Part shown: positions 14,672-22,658 of the stretch, one piece after another
How positions within the stretch are numbered: position 1 is the stretch's first letter
How the letters are laid out: each line of letters begins with the position of its first letter
Assembly (NCBI GenBank): GCA_910585265.1
Contig: CAJUCA010000028.1
Coordinates: 1-42,189 of the forward strand
Length of the DNA: 42,189 nt
Source of the DNA: an uncultured Oscillospiraceae bacterium
GTDB taxonomy: Bacteria > Bacillota > Clostridia > Oscillospirales > Oscillospiraceae
Direction: 5' to 3'
Translations under genes and position numbers: made by a program
Notes under the pieces: model-generated
The model's database searches: none
Seen by the model: the letters and a program-made list of their open reading frames with translations, nothing else
What the model was told of the DNA's origin: nothing

Positions 14672-16441
14672 CTACATCACCAGGATTTCCCCGGCCACCA
14701 TTTTCGCCACGCACTGGTGCTCCTCATGCCGCAGGCGGGTGATCTCGTCCCCGATGCTGATCTCCGTCCCGGCGTAGGCCACGCCGCACTCCAGCCGCCC
14801 GTCCTCGCCCCGGTCCTTCAGCTCCGCCTTGATGTCGATGAGATCCTCCTCCAGCTGCTGGAGGCGCAGCTCCGCCGTGTTCAGCTTCATCCGCACCTTG
14901 CTGAGCAGGCTGGCCTTCACCGGGCTGTCCAGCTGGCACTCCAGCTTCTCCAGCTCCATCTCCAGCTCCTTCAGCTCCTTGCGCACCTGCTCCCGCTCGA
15001 AGTTGGTGCAGGGCAGTCCCCCCAGGGCGATGGAGGTGCGGCACTCGGACTTGGCCCCCACGGCGGTCGCGCTCACCTTCTTGGCGGCCCACACCCGTCC
15101 GCCCATGATGGTGCCCCGCCCGGACCGCACCAGCACCTCGCCGTCGCAGTAGATGCTGCCGTTGATGATGGCGTCGGTCTGGAGGTTCTCCCGGACGTAG
15201 ATGGTGGCGTTTTCAATATATTTGGAGAAAATGCAGCGGTGGGCCCGGACGGTGGTGGTGCCGTCGCCTAAAATGCCCTTCACCACCGTGAGGTCGCCTC
15301 CGGCCTCCACGGTGCTGCCCGCCTCGATGACGCCGCCCACCCAGATGCTGCCCATGGCCCGGACGGTGAACCCGGTGAGCACGTCCCCCTTGATGCTCAC
15401 ATCCCCCAGGAACTTGATGTTCCCGGTGGAGAAATCCACATTGCCCGGAACCTCCAGCACGGGCTTCACCTGGAAGCTGCGCCCGGTGAACTCCACGTGG
15501 CCGGACACGGAGGCCAGCAGGGCGTCGCCGTCCTTGCTGATCTCGGTGTTGCGCCCCTTGGGCAGGGGCACCTCCTTGCCGCTCTTGGCGGGGATCTCCT
15601 GATCCAGCACCGTGCGGCCCGGGTCCCCCTCGGTGGGGCGGATGAGGCGGCAGATCTCCTGCCCCTCCTTCACGTTGTGGATCAGGTTCAGGGCCGTGTA
15701 GTCCACCTGGTCGTACTCGTCCACCTGGAGCACCCGCTCCACCACCCGGGGCACATAGTCCACAATATTCCCGTTCTTGCCGTCGAAGGCGGGCTTGCCC
15801 TGGGCGATCAGGAACAGGTGGAAATAGCGTTCCTCGTCATGGGCCAGCCGGTCCGCCAGCCGCTCGTCCAGGCCGTAGATGATCCCCTGATCCTCCAGGG
15901 CCTGGTGGAGCAGCTCCCGGGTCAGCTCCCGCCCCTGGCCCGTGGGCGGGAACACCATCACCCAGGCAAACAGCTTGTCGGCGGACAGGAAGATCCAGGG
16001 ATGGGCGTCCATCCCCGCCGGCTTTTTCTCCGGATCCTCCCCGTCCTCCCCCTTGGCCGCCTTCTTCTGCCGGGCCTTTTCGGCGTTCTTGTTCTGGTTC
16101 TGGACGGACTTCAGCCGGAAGGCGGCCGCCGTCCGCACGGCCCCCTGGAGCCGGGACTTCTCCTTCTTCACCACCTCCGGGGGTAGGACCCCCTCCTCGT
16201 CCAGGCATAGTCGGGGGGCGGGCAGGCCGCCCCGCTCCCGCCGCCGGATGGTGTAGAGCTGCTGGAGGGGGTGCTCGGCGGTCAGCTTGATCAGGGCCGG
16301 CTCCTCGGCGGGGAAGGGGGAGGACTCCGGCGCGGCCTCCTCCTGGGGCTCAGGCTGGAGGCTTCCGCCGCCCTCCTCCTGAACGGGCGGCTCCTCCTTG
16401 GAACCAAACAGGATCGATGAGATCTTCTCCCTAATAGACAT
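14672..16441 (-). CDS. FapA family protein (DUF342)
   Basis: A 589-residue protein of the DUF342/FapA family. The N-terminal 130 residues are low-complexity, Pro/Glu-rich and then basic, with KNAEKARQKKAAKGEDGEDPEKKP. The FapA N-terminal domain follows (about 150-310). A right-handed beta-helix region of short Gly/Val repeats comes next (GDVSIKGDVLTGFTVRAMGSI onward, about 340-450). A coiled coil (about 475-550, REQVRKELKELEMELEKLE) and a short beta tail complete it. Family members are linked to flagellar assembly, polar localisation and cell-surface polymers; the biochemical activity is not established. ATG 16441 is taken, although GTG 16450 with GGAA before it is possible. First gene of the operon. 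Confidence 0.85.
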   Translation of the reverse strand: MSIREKISSILFGSKEEPPVQEEGGGSLQPEPQEEAAPESSPFPAEEPALIKLTAEHPLQQLYTIRRRERGGLPAPRLCLDEEGVLPPEVVKKEKSRLQGAVRTAAAFRLKSVQNQNKNAEKARQKKAAKGEDGEDPEKKPAGMDAHPWIFLSADKLFAWVMVFPPTGQGRELTRELLHQALEDQGIIYGLDERLADRLAHDEERYFHLFLIAQGKPAFDGKNGNIVDYVPRVVERVLQVDEYDQVDYTALNLIHNVKEGQEICRLIRPTEGDPGRTVLDQEIPAKSGKEVPLPKGRNTEISKDGDALLASVSGHVEFTGRSFQVKPVLEVPGNVDFSTGNIKFLGDVSIKGDVLTGFTVRAMGSIWVGGVIEAGSTVEAGGDLTVVKGILGDGTTTVRAHRCIFSKYIENATIYVRENLQTDAIINGSIYCDGEVLVRSGRGTIMGGRVWAAKKVSATAVGAKSECRTSIALGGLPCTNFEREQVRKELKELEMELEKLECQLDSPVKASLLSKVRMKLNTAELRLQQLEEDLIDIKAELKDRGEDGRLECGVAYAGTEISIGDEITRLRHEEHQCVAKMVAGEILVM

Positions 16442-16492
16442 TGACAGCACCGCCGTTCCAAATAATTCCCGCCCCGGAGGACGTTATATTCT

Positions 16493-16521
16493 ATTATAGC
16501 AAACCCGCCCCCCGTTGACAA
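16493..16521 (-). promoter_or_regulatory. Promoter of the fapA-cheX-cheY-AAA operon
   Basis: Minus strand TTGTCA (16516-16521), 17-base spacer, TATAAT (16493-16498). Transcription starts roughly 45 bases upstream of the FapA-like gene. It is back to back with the Xre-controlled promoter at 16587. Confidence 0.8.
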
Positions 16522-16586
16522 GACAGAATTGCCCGGGGGACGGCCCCTGGGCTGACAAAATTTTTTCTGGGAAATGTAAAATGAGC

Positions 16587-16637
16587 TTGACACAGAATGT
16601 AAAGCGTGCTATACTCGCATCGTAAAGCGTGCTTTAC
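16587..16637 (+). promoter_or_regulatory. Promoter with two operator repeats for the adjacent Xre regulator
   Basis: TTGACA (16587-16592), 17-base spacer, TATACT (16610-16615). GTAAAGCGTGCT occurs twice, at 16599-16610 (in the spacer, touching the -10) and at 16622-16633 (over the start site). The two are 23 bases apart, about two helical turns. The second copy continues into the inverted repeat GTAAAGC-GT-GCTTTAC. This layout fits cooperative auto-repression by the YozG-like protein encoded 64 bases downstream. Confidence 0.75.
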
Positions 16638-16700
16638 ATCAACCCCCACAAGAGGGAATCCATTCCGGCGCAGCCCGTCCGCGCCGTCAGGAGGGAGCCT

Positions 16701-16904
16701 ATGGAAAACCGAATCGCCGCCCTGCGGAAGGAGCGGCGGATCTCCCAGGCGGAGCTGGCCGAGGCGGTGGCCGTCACCCGGCAGACCATCATCTCGCTGG
16801 AGAGCGGGCGTTACAACGCCTCCCTCCTGCTGGCCCACAAGATTGCCAGGTATTTTGAAACCACCATTGAGGACATTTTCTTATTTGAGGAGGAAGGATC
16901 ATGA
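16701..16904 (+). CDS. YozG-like Xre family transcriptional regulator
   Basis: A 67-residue protein that is almost entirely one helix-turn-helix: NRIAALRKERRISQAELAEAV, VTRQTIISLESGRYN, then the family's LAHKIARYFETTIEDIFLFEEE ending. ATG 16701 follows GGAGGGA; the frame upstream of it crosses the promoter. In this family the regulator usually precedes small membrane proteins, as it does here: the next gene overlaps by 4 bases (ATGA). It should bind the GTAAAGCGTGCT repeats in its own promoter. The signal it responds to is unknown. Confidence 0.92.
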   Translation: MENRIAALRKERRISQAELAEAVAVTRQTIISLESGRYNASLLLAHKIARYFETTIEDIFLFEEEGS

Positions 16905-17152
16905 AACGAAACTGCAATTTTACCATCACCCCCGTCTTTTGGGCCGGCGTGGCCCTCAGCTTTGCCGTTCAGGTGCTCCGCGCCCTGATGGAGCCTGCGG
17001 GTACGCTGAATATCGTCTTTTGCTTCGCGCAGGGCACCGCCGTGGGGCTGCTGGGCGTGGGCCTGCTGTACGGCTCCCCCAAGACCCGGCCCCTGTTTGA
17101 CCGCTTCCGCGCCTTCAAGCTGCGGCTGCTGGGCCGCGAAAACGCCAACTGA
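16901..17152 (+). CDS. Small membrane protein (83 aa)
   Basis: Two predicted membrane helices (about residues 10-32, FWAGVALSFAVQVLRALM, and 38-58, IVFCFAQGTAVGLLGVGLLYG), then a basic cytosolic tail FDRFRAFKLRLLGREN. ATG overlaps the regulator's stop, so the two are co-translated. I recognise no family beyond the small hypothetical membrane proteins that accompany YozG-like regulators. Confidence 0.8.
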   Translation: MKRNCNFTITPVFWAGVALSFAVQVLRALMEPAGTLNIVFCFAQGTAVGLLGVGLLYGSPKTRPLFDRFRAFKLRLLGRENAN

Positions 17153-17164
17153 GGAGGAAACCCT

Positions 17165-17626
17165 ATGCTGATGCGTATATTTGACACGTCCGACTACGAC
17201 CGCTCCCTGCGCCGCCGCCGTCTGCTGGCCCTCGGCCTGCTGGCGGTGGGGATCACGGGGCTGGCGTGTTACATTCTGCTGATCCACAACAGCGGCGTCC
17301 TGCCCGGCTATGCCCGGGGCTTCTACCTGGGGGCGGCCAGCGGGATATCCATCGGGGCGGTGATCCTCCTGATCCGGATGCAGTACCTGCTCACCCACCC
17401 GGAGGCCCGGAAAAAGGCAAAAATCCAGGAGCAGGACGAGCGGGAGAAGGCCATCCTCAGCCAGTCCTTCCAATTCGCCGGGATGTTCACCTTCTTCGCC
17501 GCCGCGGCTTCCATGTTCGTGCTGGCGGCGGTGAGCCGCACGGCGGCTCTGGCGGTGTTTGGCGTCATCGTGGTATACGCCGTCACCTGGCTGACTGCCA
17601 ACCTGTACCTGTCCAAAAAGCTGTGA
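17165..17626 (+). CDS. Four-helix membrane protein (153 aa)
   Basis: A 153-residue protein with a basic N-terminus (YDRSLRRRR) and four membrane helices arranged as two pairs (about 22-42, 50-70, 103-122, 126-147). A charged cytosolic loop EARKKAKIQEQDEREKAILSQS separates the pairs. GAGGAAA precedes ATG 17165 and the gap from the previous gene is 12 bases. The E-x-DEREK loop is common in small clostridial membrane proteins encoded next to YozG-type regulators. No function is established. Confidence 0.8.
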   Translation: MLMRIFDTSDYDRSLRRRRLLALGLLAVGITGLACYILLIHNSGVLPGYARGFYLGAASGISIGAVILLIRMQYLLTHPEARKKAKIQEQDEREKAILSQSFQFAGMFTFFAAAASMFVLAAVSRTAALAVFGVIVVYAVTWLTANLYLSKKL

Positions 17627-18531
17627 GCGTCCGCTATCTCACCCTGGCTGTCCCTCCGGAGCTGGCGGGCCAGGAGGTGAACACCCTCCTGCGCCGCACC
17701 CTGGGGCTGTCCGGCACAGTCCTGCGGCGGGTGAAGTGGCTGGAGGACGGCATCACCCTGGACGGGGTACGGGTCAACGTCCGCGTCCGGGTGCGGGAGG
17801 GCCAGACCCTGTCCGTCCGGCTCACCGACCCCGCGCCCACGTCCGGGGTGGTCCCCGCCCCCGGCCCCCTGGACCTTGTATATGAGGACCCGGATCTGAT
17901 CGTCCTCAACAAGGCCCCCGGCGTGCTGGTGCACCCCAGCCACGGCCACTTTGACGATACCTTGGGTAATTTCCTGATGGATTATTACAAGAAATCCGGG
18001 GACGAGTCCGACTTCCACCCCGTCCACCGCCTGGACAAGGGCACCTCCGGCCTGCTGGCGGTGGCCAAGCACCCCCACGCCCAGGAGCGGCTGAAGCGGC
18101 AGCTCCACACCGGGGACTTCCGCCGGACGTACCTGGCGGTGTGCGACGGCGCGCCCCCCGCCCCCGACCGCACGGTGGACGCCCCCATCGGGCGGGTGGA
18201 CGGCTCCCTCACCGCCCGGGCGGTGCGCCCCGACGGACAGCCCGCCCGCACCCACTACCGGGTGGTGCGTTCCTGCGGCCCCCGAACCCTGCTGGAGCTC
18301 ACCCTGGACACGGGCCGCACCCACCAGATCCGGGTGCATATGGCCTACCTGGGCTGTCCCCTCACCGGGGACTTCCTGTACGGCAGGTCAAACCCGGCAT
18401 TGATCGCCCGCCCCGCCCTCCACTCGGCGGGGCTGGAGCTGGCCCACCCCATCACCGGGGAGCGGCTGTCCTTTGCCGCCCCCCTGCCCGCCGACCTGGC
18501 GGCGTTGATTTCGGAGGAGAATATCCTATGA
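17623..18531 (+). CDS. RluA-family RNA pseudouridine synthase
   Basis: A 302-residue enzyme isomerising uridine to pseudouridine in RNA (23S rRNA or tRNA). An S4-like N-terminal domain (about 1-75) is followed by the catalytic domain. Motif II is HPVHRLDKGTSGLL with the nucleophilic Asp near residue 136, the earlier LNKAPGVLVHPS is typical of RluA/RluD, and TGRTHQIRVHMAYLGCPLTGD follows later. The start is taken as GTG 17623, overlapping the previous TGA, since no ATG occurs before the S4 domain; the ribosome site is weak, so translation is probably coupled. The rRNA target cannot be told from sequence alone. Confidence 0.92.
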   Translation: MSVRYLTLAVPPELAGQEVNTLLRRTLGLSGTVLRRVKWLEDGITLDGVRVNVRVRVREGQTLSVRLTDPAPTSGVVPAPGPLDLVYEDPDLIVLNKAPGVLVHPSHGHFDDTLGNFLMDYYKKSGDESDFHPVHRLDKGTSGLLAVAKHPHAQERLKRQLHTGDFRRTYLAVCDGAPPAPDRTVDAPIGRVDGSLTARAVRPDGQPARTHYRVVRSCGPRTLLELTLDTGRTHQIRVHMAYLGCPLTGDFLYGRSNPALIARPALHSAGLELAHPITGERLSFAAPLPADLAALISEENIL

Positions 18532-18707
18532 AAAAATTACAGATTGTAAGCTTCGTGATCCTGATGCTGTCGGTCATCCTGTGGACGGCGGGTCGGATGC
18601 TCTCCCCCCTGCCCGACTGGACGGTCCGGGCCAACGGCGTGGTCATGCTCACCGCCATGGCCCTGCTGGTGTTTTCCAGCGTCCGGCTCAGAATTAAGAA
18701 TTCTTAA
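18528..18707 (+). CDS. Small two-helix membrane protein (59 aa)
   Basis: A 59-residue protein with two predicted helices (about 4-23, LQIVSFVILMLSVILWTAG, and 34-52, NGVVMLTAMALLVFSSV). Its ATG overlaps the pseudouridine synthase stop (ATGA) and GGAGGAGA lies 7 bases before it. No known family. Its position at the end of the operon suggests co-expression rather than a role in RNA modification. Confidence 0.75.
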   Translation: MKKLQIVSFVILMLSVILWTAGRMLSPLPDWTVRANGVVMLTAMALLVFSSVRLRIKNS

Positions 18708-18724
18708 AGAATGCCCGGCGTCTG

Positions 18725-18752
18725 TTGACAGGCTATGTATGCGCTGTATAAT
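18725..18752 (+). promoter_or_regulatory. Sigma-A promoter of the DUF6440 gene
   Basis: TTGACA (18725-18730), 16-base spacer, TATAAT (18747-18752), both consensus hexamers, 35 bases upstream of ATG 18788. Confidence 0.85.
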
Positions 18753-18787
18753 ATGGCCTGACCTCACATGAGAAAGGAAGGATTTCC

Positions 18788-18970
18788 ATGGCGAAAAACG
18801 ACCGCTTCCAAATCATCCAGACGGAGGGAAACGGCCTGTCCAGCGACGTGCGGAAGGTGCTGCTGGACACCGCCACCGGCGTACAGTACCTGTTCGTCCA
18901 CTCCGGCTACGCCGGCGGGCTGTGCCCCCTGCTGGACAAGGACGGCAAGCCCCTGACCTGGGACACGTAA
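18788..18970 (+). CDS. DUF6440 family small protein
   Basis: A 60-residue cytosolic protein recognised by its layout: RFQIIQTEG, then DVRKVLLDTATGVQYLFV, then HSGYAGGLCPLLDKDGKP. This is the pattern of short DUF6440 proteins common in Firmicutes and phages. No function is known. It is transcribed alone from a near-consensus promoter and closed by a strong terminator, so it is probably well expressed. AGGAAGG precedes ATG 18788. Confidence 0.88.
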   Translation: MAKNDRFQIIQTEGNGLSSDVRKVLLDTATGVQYLFVHSGYAGGLCPLLDKDGKPLTWDT

Positions 18971-18979
18971 AGGAAAAAG

Positions 18980-19014
18980 CCTTTCCCCTTCTGCGGAGGG
19001 GGAAAGGTTTTTTT
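18980..19014 (+). terminator. Intrinsic terminator after the DUF6440 gene
   Basis: CCTTTCCCC pairs with GGGGAAAGG, followed by seven T residues. Confidence 0.92.
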
Positions 19015-19023
19015 CTTCCCCCC

Positions 19024-19049
19024 TGTGACATTCCCCGCCAAACCGCGTC
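19024..19049 (+). promoter_or_regulatory. Putative ECF-type promoter of the sigma/anti-sigma pair
   Basis: TGTGACA (19024-19030) and CGTC (19046-19049) are 15 bases apart. This resembles the GTGACA/CGTC pattern used by many ECF sigma factors and has no good sigma-A hexamers, which suggests self-activation by the sigma gene 37 bases downstream. Confidence 0.5.
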
Positions 19050-19085
19050 TTTATGGGTGAAGGGCCTTTCAAGGAGTTGAAAACC

Positions 19086-19646
19086 ATGGACGACAAGGAA
19101 ATCATCGCGCTGTTCCTCGCCCGGGACGAGGGGGCCATCCAGGCCGCCCAGCGGCAGTACGGCGGCTACTGCGCCGCCATCGCCAACGGCATTTTGGACG
19201 ACCGGGGCGCGGCGGAGGAATGTGTCAACGACACGTGGCTGAAGTGCTGGCAGTCCATCCCGCCCCAGCACCCCCGTTCGCTGAAGGGCTTCGCGGGGCG
19301 GATCGCCCGCAACCTGGCCCTCAGCGTCCGGCGGGCGGACATGGCCCAGAAGCGGGGCGGCGGGCAGACCGCCCTGGCCCTGGACGAGCTCAGCGAGGTG
19401 GTGTCCGGCGGCGAGACCCCGGAGGGGGCCATGGACCGTCAGGCCCTCCGGGCCGCGCTGGACGGCTTTCTGGCGGGCCTTCCGGAACGCAGCCGGAGCC
19501 TGTTCCTGCGGCGGTACTGGTATCTGGACAGCGTGGAGCAGCTCGCCAAGCGGTTCGGCATGAGCAAGACCCAGGTGACCACCACGCTCCACCGCCTGCG
19601 GCAGAAGCTGCGGGCCCATCTTGAACAGGAGGGTTTCGATTTATGA
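19086..19646 (+). CDS. ECF-type RNA polymerase sigma factor
   Basis: A 186-residue sigma factor. Region 2 is at about 10-75 (ARDEGAIQAAQRQYGGYC... GAAEECVNDTWLKCWQSIPP) and region 4 at about 125-180 (FLAGLPERSRSLFLRRYWYLDSVEQLAKRFGMSKTQVTTTLHRLRQKL). ATG 19086 has AAGGAG 7 bases upstream; the ATG at 19053 lacks a site. Its stop overlaps the start of a single-pass membrane protein gene (ATGA), which should encode the anti-sigma factor. The signal is unknown. Confidence 0.92.
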   Translation: MDDKEIIALFLARDEGAIQAAQRQYGGYCAAIANGILDDRGAAEECVNDTWLKCWQSIPPQHPRSLKGFAGRIARNLALSVRRADMAQKRGGGQTALALDELSEVVSGGETPEGAMDRQALRAALDGFLAGLPERSRSLFLRRYWYLDSVEQLAKRFGMSKTQVTTTLHRLRQKLRAHLEQEGFDL

Positions 19647-20674
19647 AAAACCACGAGCTTTTGGATCTGATCGGGGACGTAAGCGAGGACTACGTCCAGG
19701 CGGCGGACGGCAAGGTGATCCGCCCCAAATTCCGCTGGAAGGCCGTCGCGGCCTGCGCCGCCTGCGCGGTGCTGGTACTGGGGGCCTACCCCGCGTATCA
19801 GGCGGCCCACCCGCCCCTGCACAGCTACACGGTGCTGGAGGGCGGCGGCATGACCACGCAGGGCGACGTGAAAGCCCCGGCGGGTGGGACATTCGGCCCC
19901 GGCATCATGCCCGGCGGTGCCTATGTGGGCAACGACAGGGGGGAAACAGGTATTGACGGCACCGAATACACCGTCCCCGGCCAGGACGCCCCCGCTCAGG
20001 AGAAGGCTGCGGCCCAATACCAGGGATTGCTCCAAGGCCTGGGCGGGCAGGGAGGCTACGAGCCGGAAGCCTACCCCGGCTGGTACGGCGGAGCCTGGAT
20101 CGACAACAGCTTTTACCCGGAGGCCAAGCTGGCGGTGGCCCTTGTGGACGGCTTCCGCACCGACGAGCTGGAGGCGCAGATTGAGGAATGGTGCGGCGGC
20201 GAGGTGGTATTCAAGGATGTGAAATACTCCCGGAGCTACCTGGACCAGCTGATGGAGCCCATCAGTCAGGTGCTGGAGGAGGCGGACATGGACCTGTTGT
20301 GCGGCTTTGGTGTGGACGTGATGGAAAACTGCCTTGGCGTGGATATTCACAGTGATGGTAAAGATATCCCCAAGGAGGTGCTGGCCAAGCTGGCCCAGTT
20401 CGACCCAGACGGCGACGCCATCCGGGTGCGGCTGCACACCGGCAGGCTGGACACCTTGACAGACGAGACGGTGAAAGGCCCCGCTCCCGCTCCCGCGGCC
20501 CCCGACGAACAGCCCGTCCCCGCCGTCATCGAGGACGGCGATCAGATCTACCACGGCGAGGACGCCCCGGCGGACGCCATTCCCGGCGGCGCGTCCCCCG
20601 TTGGTGAGCTTCCCCAAGCCAAGGGGGAGGATATCCAGCCCGCCCGCCACGACCTGCTCCCACCGGGCGAATAA
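19643..20674 (+). CDS. Putative membrane-anchored anti-sigma factor
   Basis: A 343-residue protein with a short cytosolic N-terminus (NHELLDLIGDVSEDYVQAADG), one membrane helix (about 33-53, AVAACAACAVLVLGAYPAYQA) and a large extracytoplasmic part. The cytosolic segment is the short type seen in Clostridia and lacks a clear zinc-binding HxxxCxxC. The outer part is Gly-rich at first, then has a folded region (about 150-265, ending VRVRLHTGRLDTL), then a Pro/Ala-rich tail. It is translationally coupled to the ECF sigma gene. Assignment as anti-sigma rests on topology and gene order, not on a recognised domain. Confidence 0.75.
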   Translation: MKNHELLDLIGDVSEDYVQAADGKVIRPKFRWKAVAACAACAVLVLGAYPAYQAAHPPLHSYTVLEGGGMTTQGDVKAPAGGTFGPGIMPGGAYVGNDRGETGIDGTEYTVPGQDAPAQEKAAAQYQGLLQGLGGQGGYEPEAYPGWYGGAWIDNSFYPEAKLAVALVDGFRTDELEAQIEEWCGGEVVFKDVKYSRSYLDQLMEPISQVLEEADMDLLCGFGVDVMENCLGVDIHSDGKDIPKEVLAKLAQFDPDGDAIRVRLHTGRLDTLTDETVKGPAPAPAAPDEQPVPAVIEDGDQIYHGEDAPADAIPGGASPVGELPQAKGEDIQPARHDLLPPGE

Positions 20675-20708
20675 ATCCCCCTTCCCTTTTTGGGGAAAAA
20701 CGGTTATA

Positions 20709-20750
20709 ATACGGTCAGCCGGACCCCCGATCCGGCTGACCGTATCTTTT
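20709..20750 (+). terminator. Terminator between the anti-sigma and rhomboid genes
   Basis: A 15-bp perfect stem ATACGGTCAGCCGGA / TCCGGCTGACCGTAT with a 7-base loop, then CTTTT. A TATAAT (20705-20710) touches its left arm, so rhomboid transcription may start just before this hairpin and read through it. Confidence 0.8.
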
Positions 20751-20767
20751 ACCACGAGGTGACCCCT

Positions 20768-21358
20768 ATGGCCCGCGATATGAACCGCCCCACCATGAAG
20801 ATCTCCTACAACGCCCCCGTAGCCCTTACCTTTGCCCTCCTCTCTCTGCTGGCTCTGGTGGCCAACCACTTCACCAACGGCTGGGCCAACGCCACCCTGT
20901 TCTCCGTCTACCGCTGCTCCCTGCTGGCCGATCCCCTGGGCTTCTTCCGCTTCTTCGGCCACGTGCTGGGCCACAGCGGGTATGCTCACTACATCGGCAA
21001 CATGGTGCTCATTCTGGTGCTTGGCCCCAACCTGGAGGACCGCTTCGGAAGCTGGAACGTGCTGTGGGCCATCCTGTTCACCGCCCTGGTGTCCGGGCTG
21101 GTGCAGTTCATCTTCTTCCCCGGCACCGCCCTGCTGGGGGCGTCGGGCATCGTGTTCATGATGATCCTGCTGTCCTCCTTCGGCGGTGTGAAGAACGGCA
21201 CCATCCCCACCACCCTGATCCTGGTGGCCATCTTCTACTTGGGCGGCGAGCTGTGGGACGCCATCTTTGTCCGGGACAACATCTCCCAGCTCACCCACAT
21301 CATCGGTGGGCTGTGCGGCACCGTTCTGGGCTTCATCCTGTCCTCGGGCAGGAAGTGA
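20768..21358 (+). CDS. Rhomboid family intramembrane serine protease
   Basis: A 196-residue six-helix membrane protease that cleaves membrane-embedded substrates. The catalytic serine is in GASG (about residue 127), the catalytic histidine in LTHIIGGLCG (about 177), and the conserved HxxGN is present as HYIGNMVLILVLGPNLEDRFG in helix 2. The dyad and scaffold look intact, so an active enzyme is expected. GAGGTG precedes ATG 20768. It follows the sigma/anti-sigma pair on the same strand. Rhomboids do not usually process anti-sigma factors, but co-location with a single-pass anti-sigma is suggestive. Confidence 0.92.
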   Translation: MARDMNRPTMKISYNAPVALTFALLSLLALVANHFTNGWANATLFSVYRCSLLADPLGFFRFFGHVLGHSGYAHYIGNMVLILVLGPNLEDRFGSWNVLWAILFTALVSGLVQFIFFPGTALLGASGIVFMMILLSSFGGVKNGTIPTTLILVAIFYLGGELWDAIFVRDNISQLTHIIGGLCGTVLGFILSSGRK

Positions 21359-21415
21359 CACCCCGCCGCCGGACGGCGAGCCGCCCCCCGCTCGAGCACC
21401 ATGCTCAAACGCAAC

Positions 21416-21457
21416 AACAGCGTCCCCGTCCAGACCGGACAGGGACGCTGTTATTTT
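21416..21457. terminator. Bidirectional terminator between rhomboid and malic enzyme genes
   Basis: AACAGCGTCCC-GTCC pairs with GGAC-GGGACGCTGTT around a short loop (21416-21452), with ATTTT on the plus side. The two flanking genes converge here. Confidence 0.8.
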
Positions 21458-21463
21458 GATCCG

Positions 21464-22642
21464 TCAGGCCCGCGCCGCCCCGGTGCGCCGCGCCGCCTCC
21501 GCCACAGCCTTCGCCACGGCGGGGCACACCCGCTGGTCGAAGGCGGCGGGGATGATATAGTCCGGGGACAGCTCGTCCGGGCCCACCAGGTCCGCCAGGG
21601 CGCGGACGGCGGCCAGCTTCATCTCCCCGTTGATCCGGGAGGCCCGCACGTCGAAGGCCCCCCGGAACACCCCCGGGAAGGCCAGCACGTTGTTGATCTG
21701 GTTGGGGAAGTCGCTCCGCCCGGTGCCCACCACCGCGGCCCCCGCCTCCTTTGCCAGATCCGGCATGATCTCCGGCGTGGGGTTTGCCATGGGGAACAGG
21801 ACGGGGCCGGAGGCCATGGACCGCACCATCTCCTGGGTCACGATCCCCGGCGCGGACACGCCGATGAACACGTCCGCCCCCTTCATCGCCGCCGCCAACC
21901 CCCCCCCGGTGATCTCCGGCCCCGTCAGCTCCGCCAGCTCGGCCAGGGCGGGGTCGTCCTTCAGATCGGGCCGCCCGGGGTACACAATCCCCCGGATATC
22001 ACACAGCACCGCCCGCCGCAGCCCCAGCTCCCGCAGCAGCTTATAGATGGCCGTCCCCGCGGCCCCCGCCCCGGACATGACCAGCTTCACGTCCTCCAGC
22101 CGCTTGCCCACCAGCTTCAGGGCGTTGGTGAGGGCCGCCGCCACGATGATGGCGGTGCCGTGCTGATCGTCGTGGAAGATGGGGATGTCGCACCGCTCCT
22201 GGAGCCTGCGCTCGATCTCAAAGCACCGGGGGGCGGAGATGTCCTCCAGGTTCACCCCGCCGAAGGACCCGGCCAGCAGGGCCACCGTGTTCACAATCTC
22301 GTCCACGTCCTTGGAGCGGACGCACAGCGGCACCGCGTTCACCCCGCCGAAGGCCTTGAACAGCACGCACTTGCCCTCCATCACGGGCATACCCGCCTCC
22401 GGGCCGATGTCCCCCAGGCCCAGCACCGCCGTGCCGTCGGTGACCACCGCCGCCGTGTTCCACCGGCCCGTCAGCTCGTAGCTCTTGTCGATATCCTTTT
22501 TGATCTCCAGGCAGGGCTGGGCCACCCCCGGTGTGTAGGCCAGGGACAGGGACTCCCGGTCCTTCACCTCCATTTTGGGCACGGTGTCCAGCTTGCCCCG
22601 CCACTCATAATGCAGCCGCAGGGATTCCGCAGCATAATCCAT
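21464..22642 (-). CDS. NAD(P)-dependent malic enzyme (decarboxylating)
   Basis: A 392-residue short-form malic enzyme: malate + NAD(P)+ to pyruvate + CO2. Near the N-terminus it has LAYTPGVAQPC, then VVTDGTAVLGLGDIGPEAGMPVMEGK, the metal-binding segment IPIFHDDQHGTA, the dinucleotide-binding loop VMSGAGAAGTAI, and ANPTPEI with FPNQINNVLAFPG near the C-terminus. It has no phosphotransacetylase-like extension, so it is the short bacterial type, usually NAD-linked. GGGAGG precedes ATG 22642. It follows glgX by 16 bases on the same strand and is probably the last gene of that operon. This is a second C4/C3 enzyme besides pckA at the left edge. Confidence 0.94.
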   Translation of the reverse strand: MDYAAESLRLHYEWRGKLDTVPKMEVKDRESLSLAYTPGVAQPCLEIKKDIDKSYELTGRWNTAAVVTDGTAVLGLGDIGPEAGMPVMEGKCVLFKAFGGVNAVPLCVRSKDVDEIVNTVALLAGSFGGVNLEDISAPRCFEIERRLQERCDIPIFHDDQHGTAIIVAAALTNALKLVGKRLEDVKLVMSGAGAAGTAIYKLLRELGLRRAVLCDIRGIVYPGRPDLKDDPALAELAELTGPEITGGGLAAAMKGADVFIGVSAPGIVTQEMVRSMASGPVLFPMANPTPEIMPDLAKEAGAAVVGTGRSDFPNQINNVLAFPGVFRGAFDVRASRINGEMKLAAVRALADLVGPDELSPDYIIPAAFDQRVCPAVAKAVAEAARRTGAARA

Positions 22643-22658
22643 AGTGTCGTCCTCCCGT

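Noticed and set aside
19439..21361. 640-codon open frame on the minus strand across the sigma/anti-sigma/rhomboid genes
   Set aside because: It crosses three well-supported plus-strand genes and a terminator, and its translation is low-complexity.
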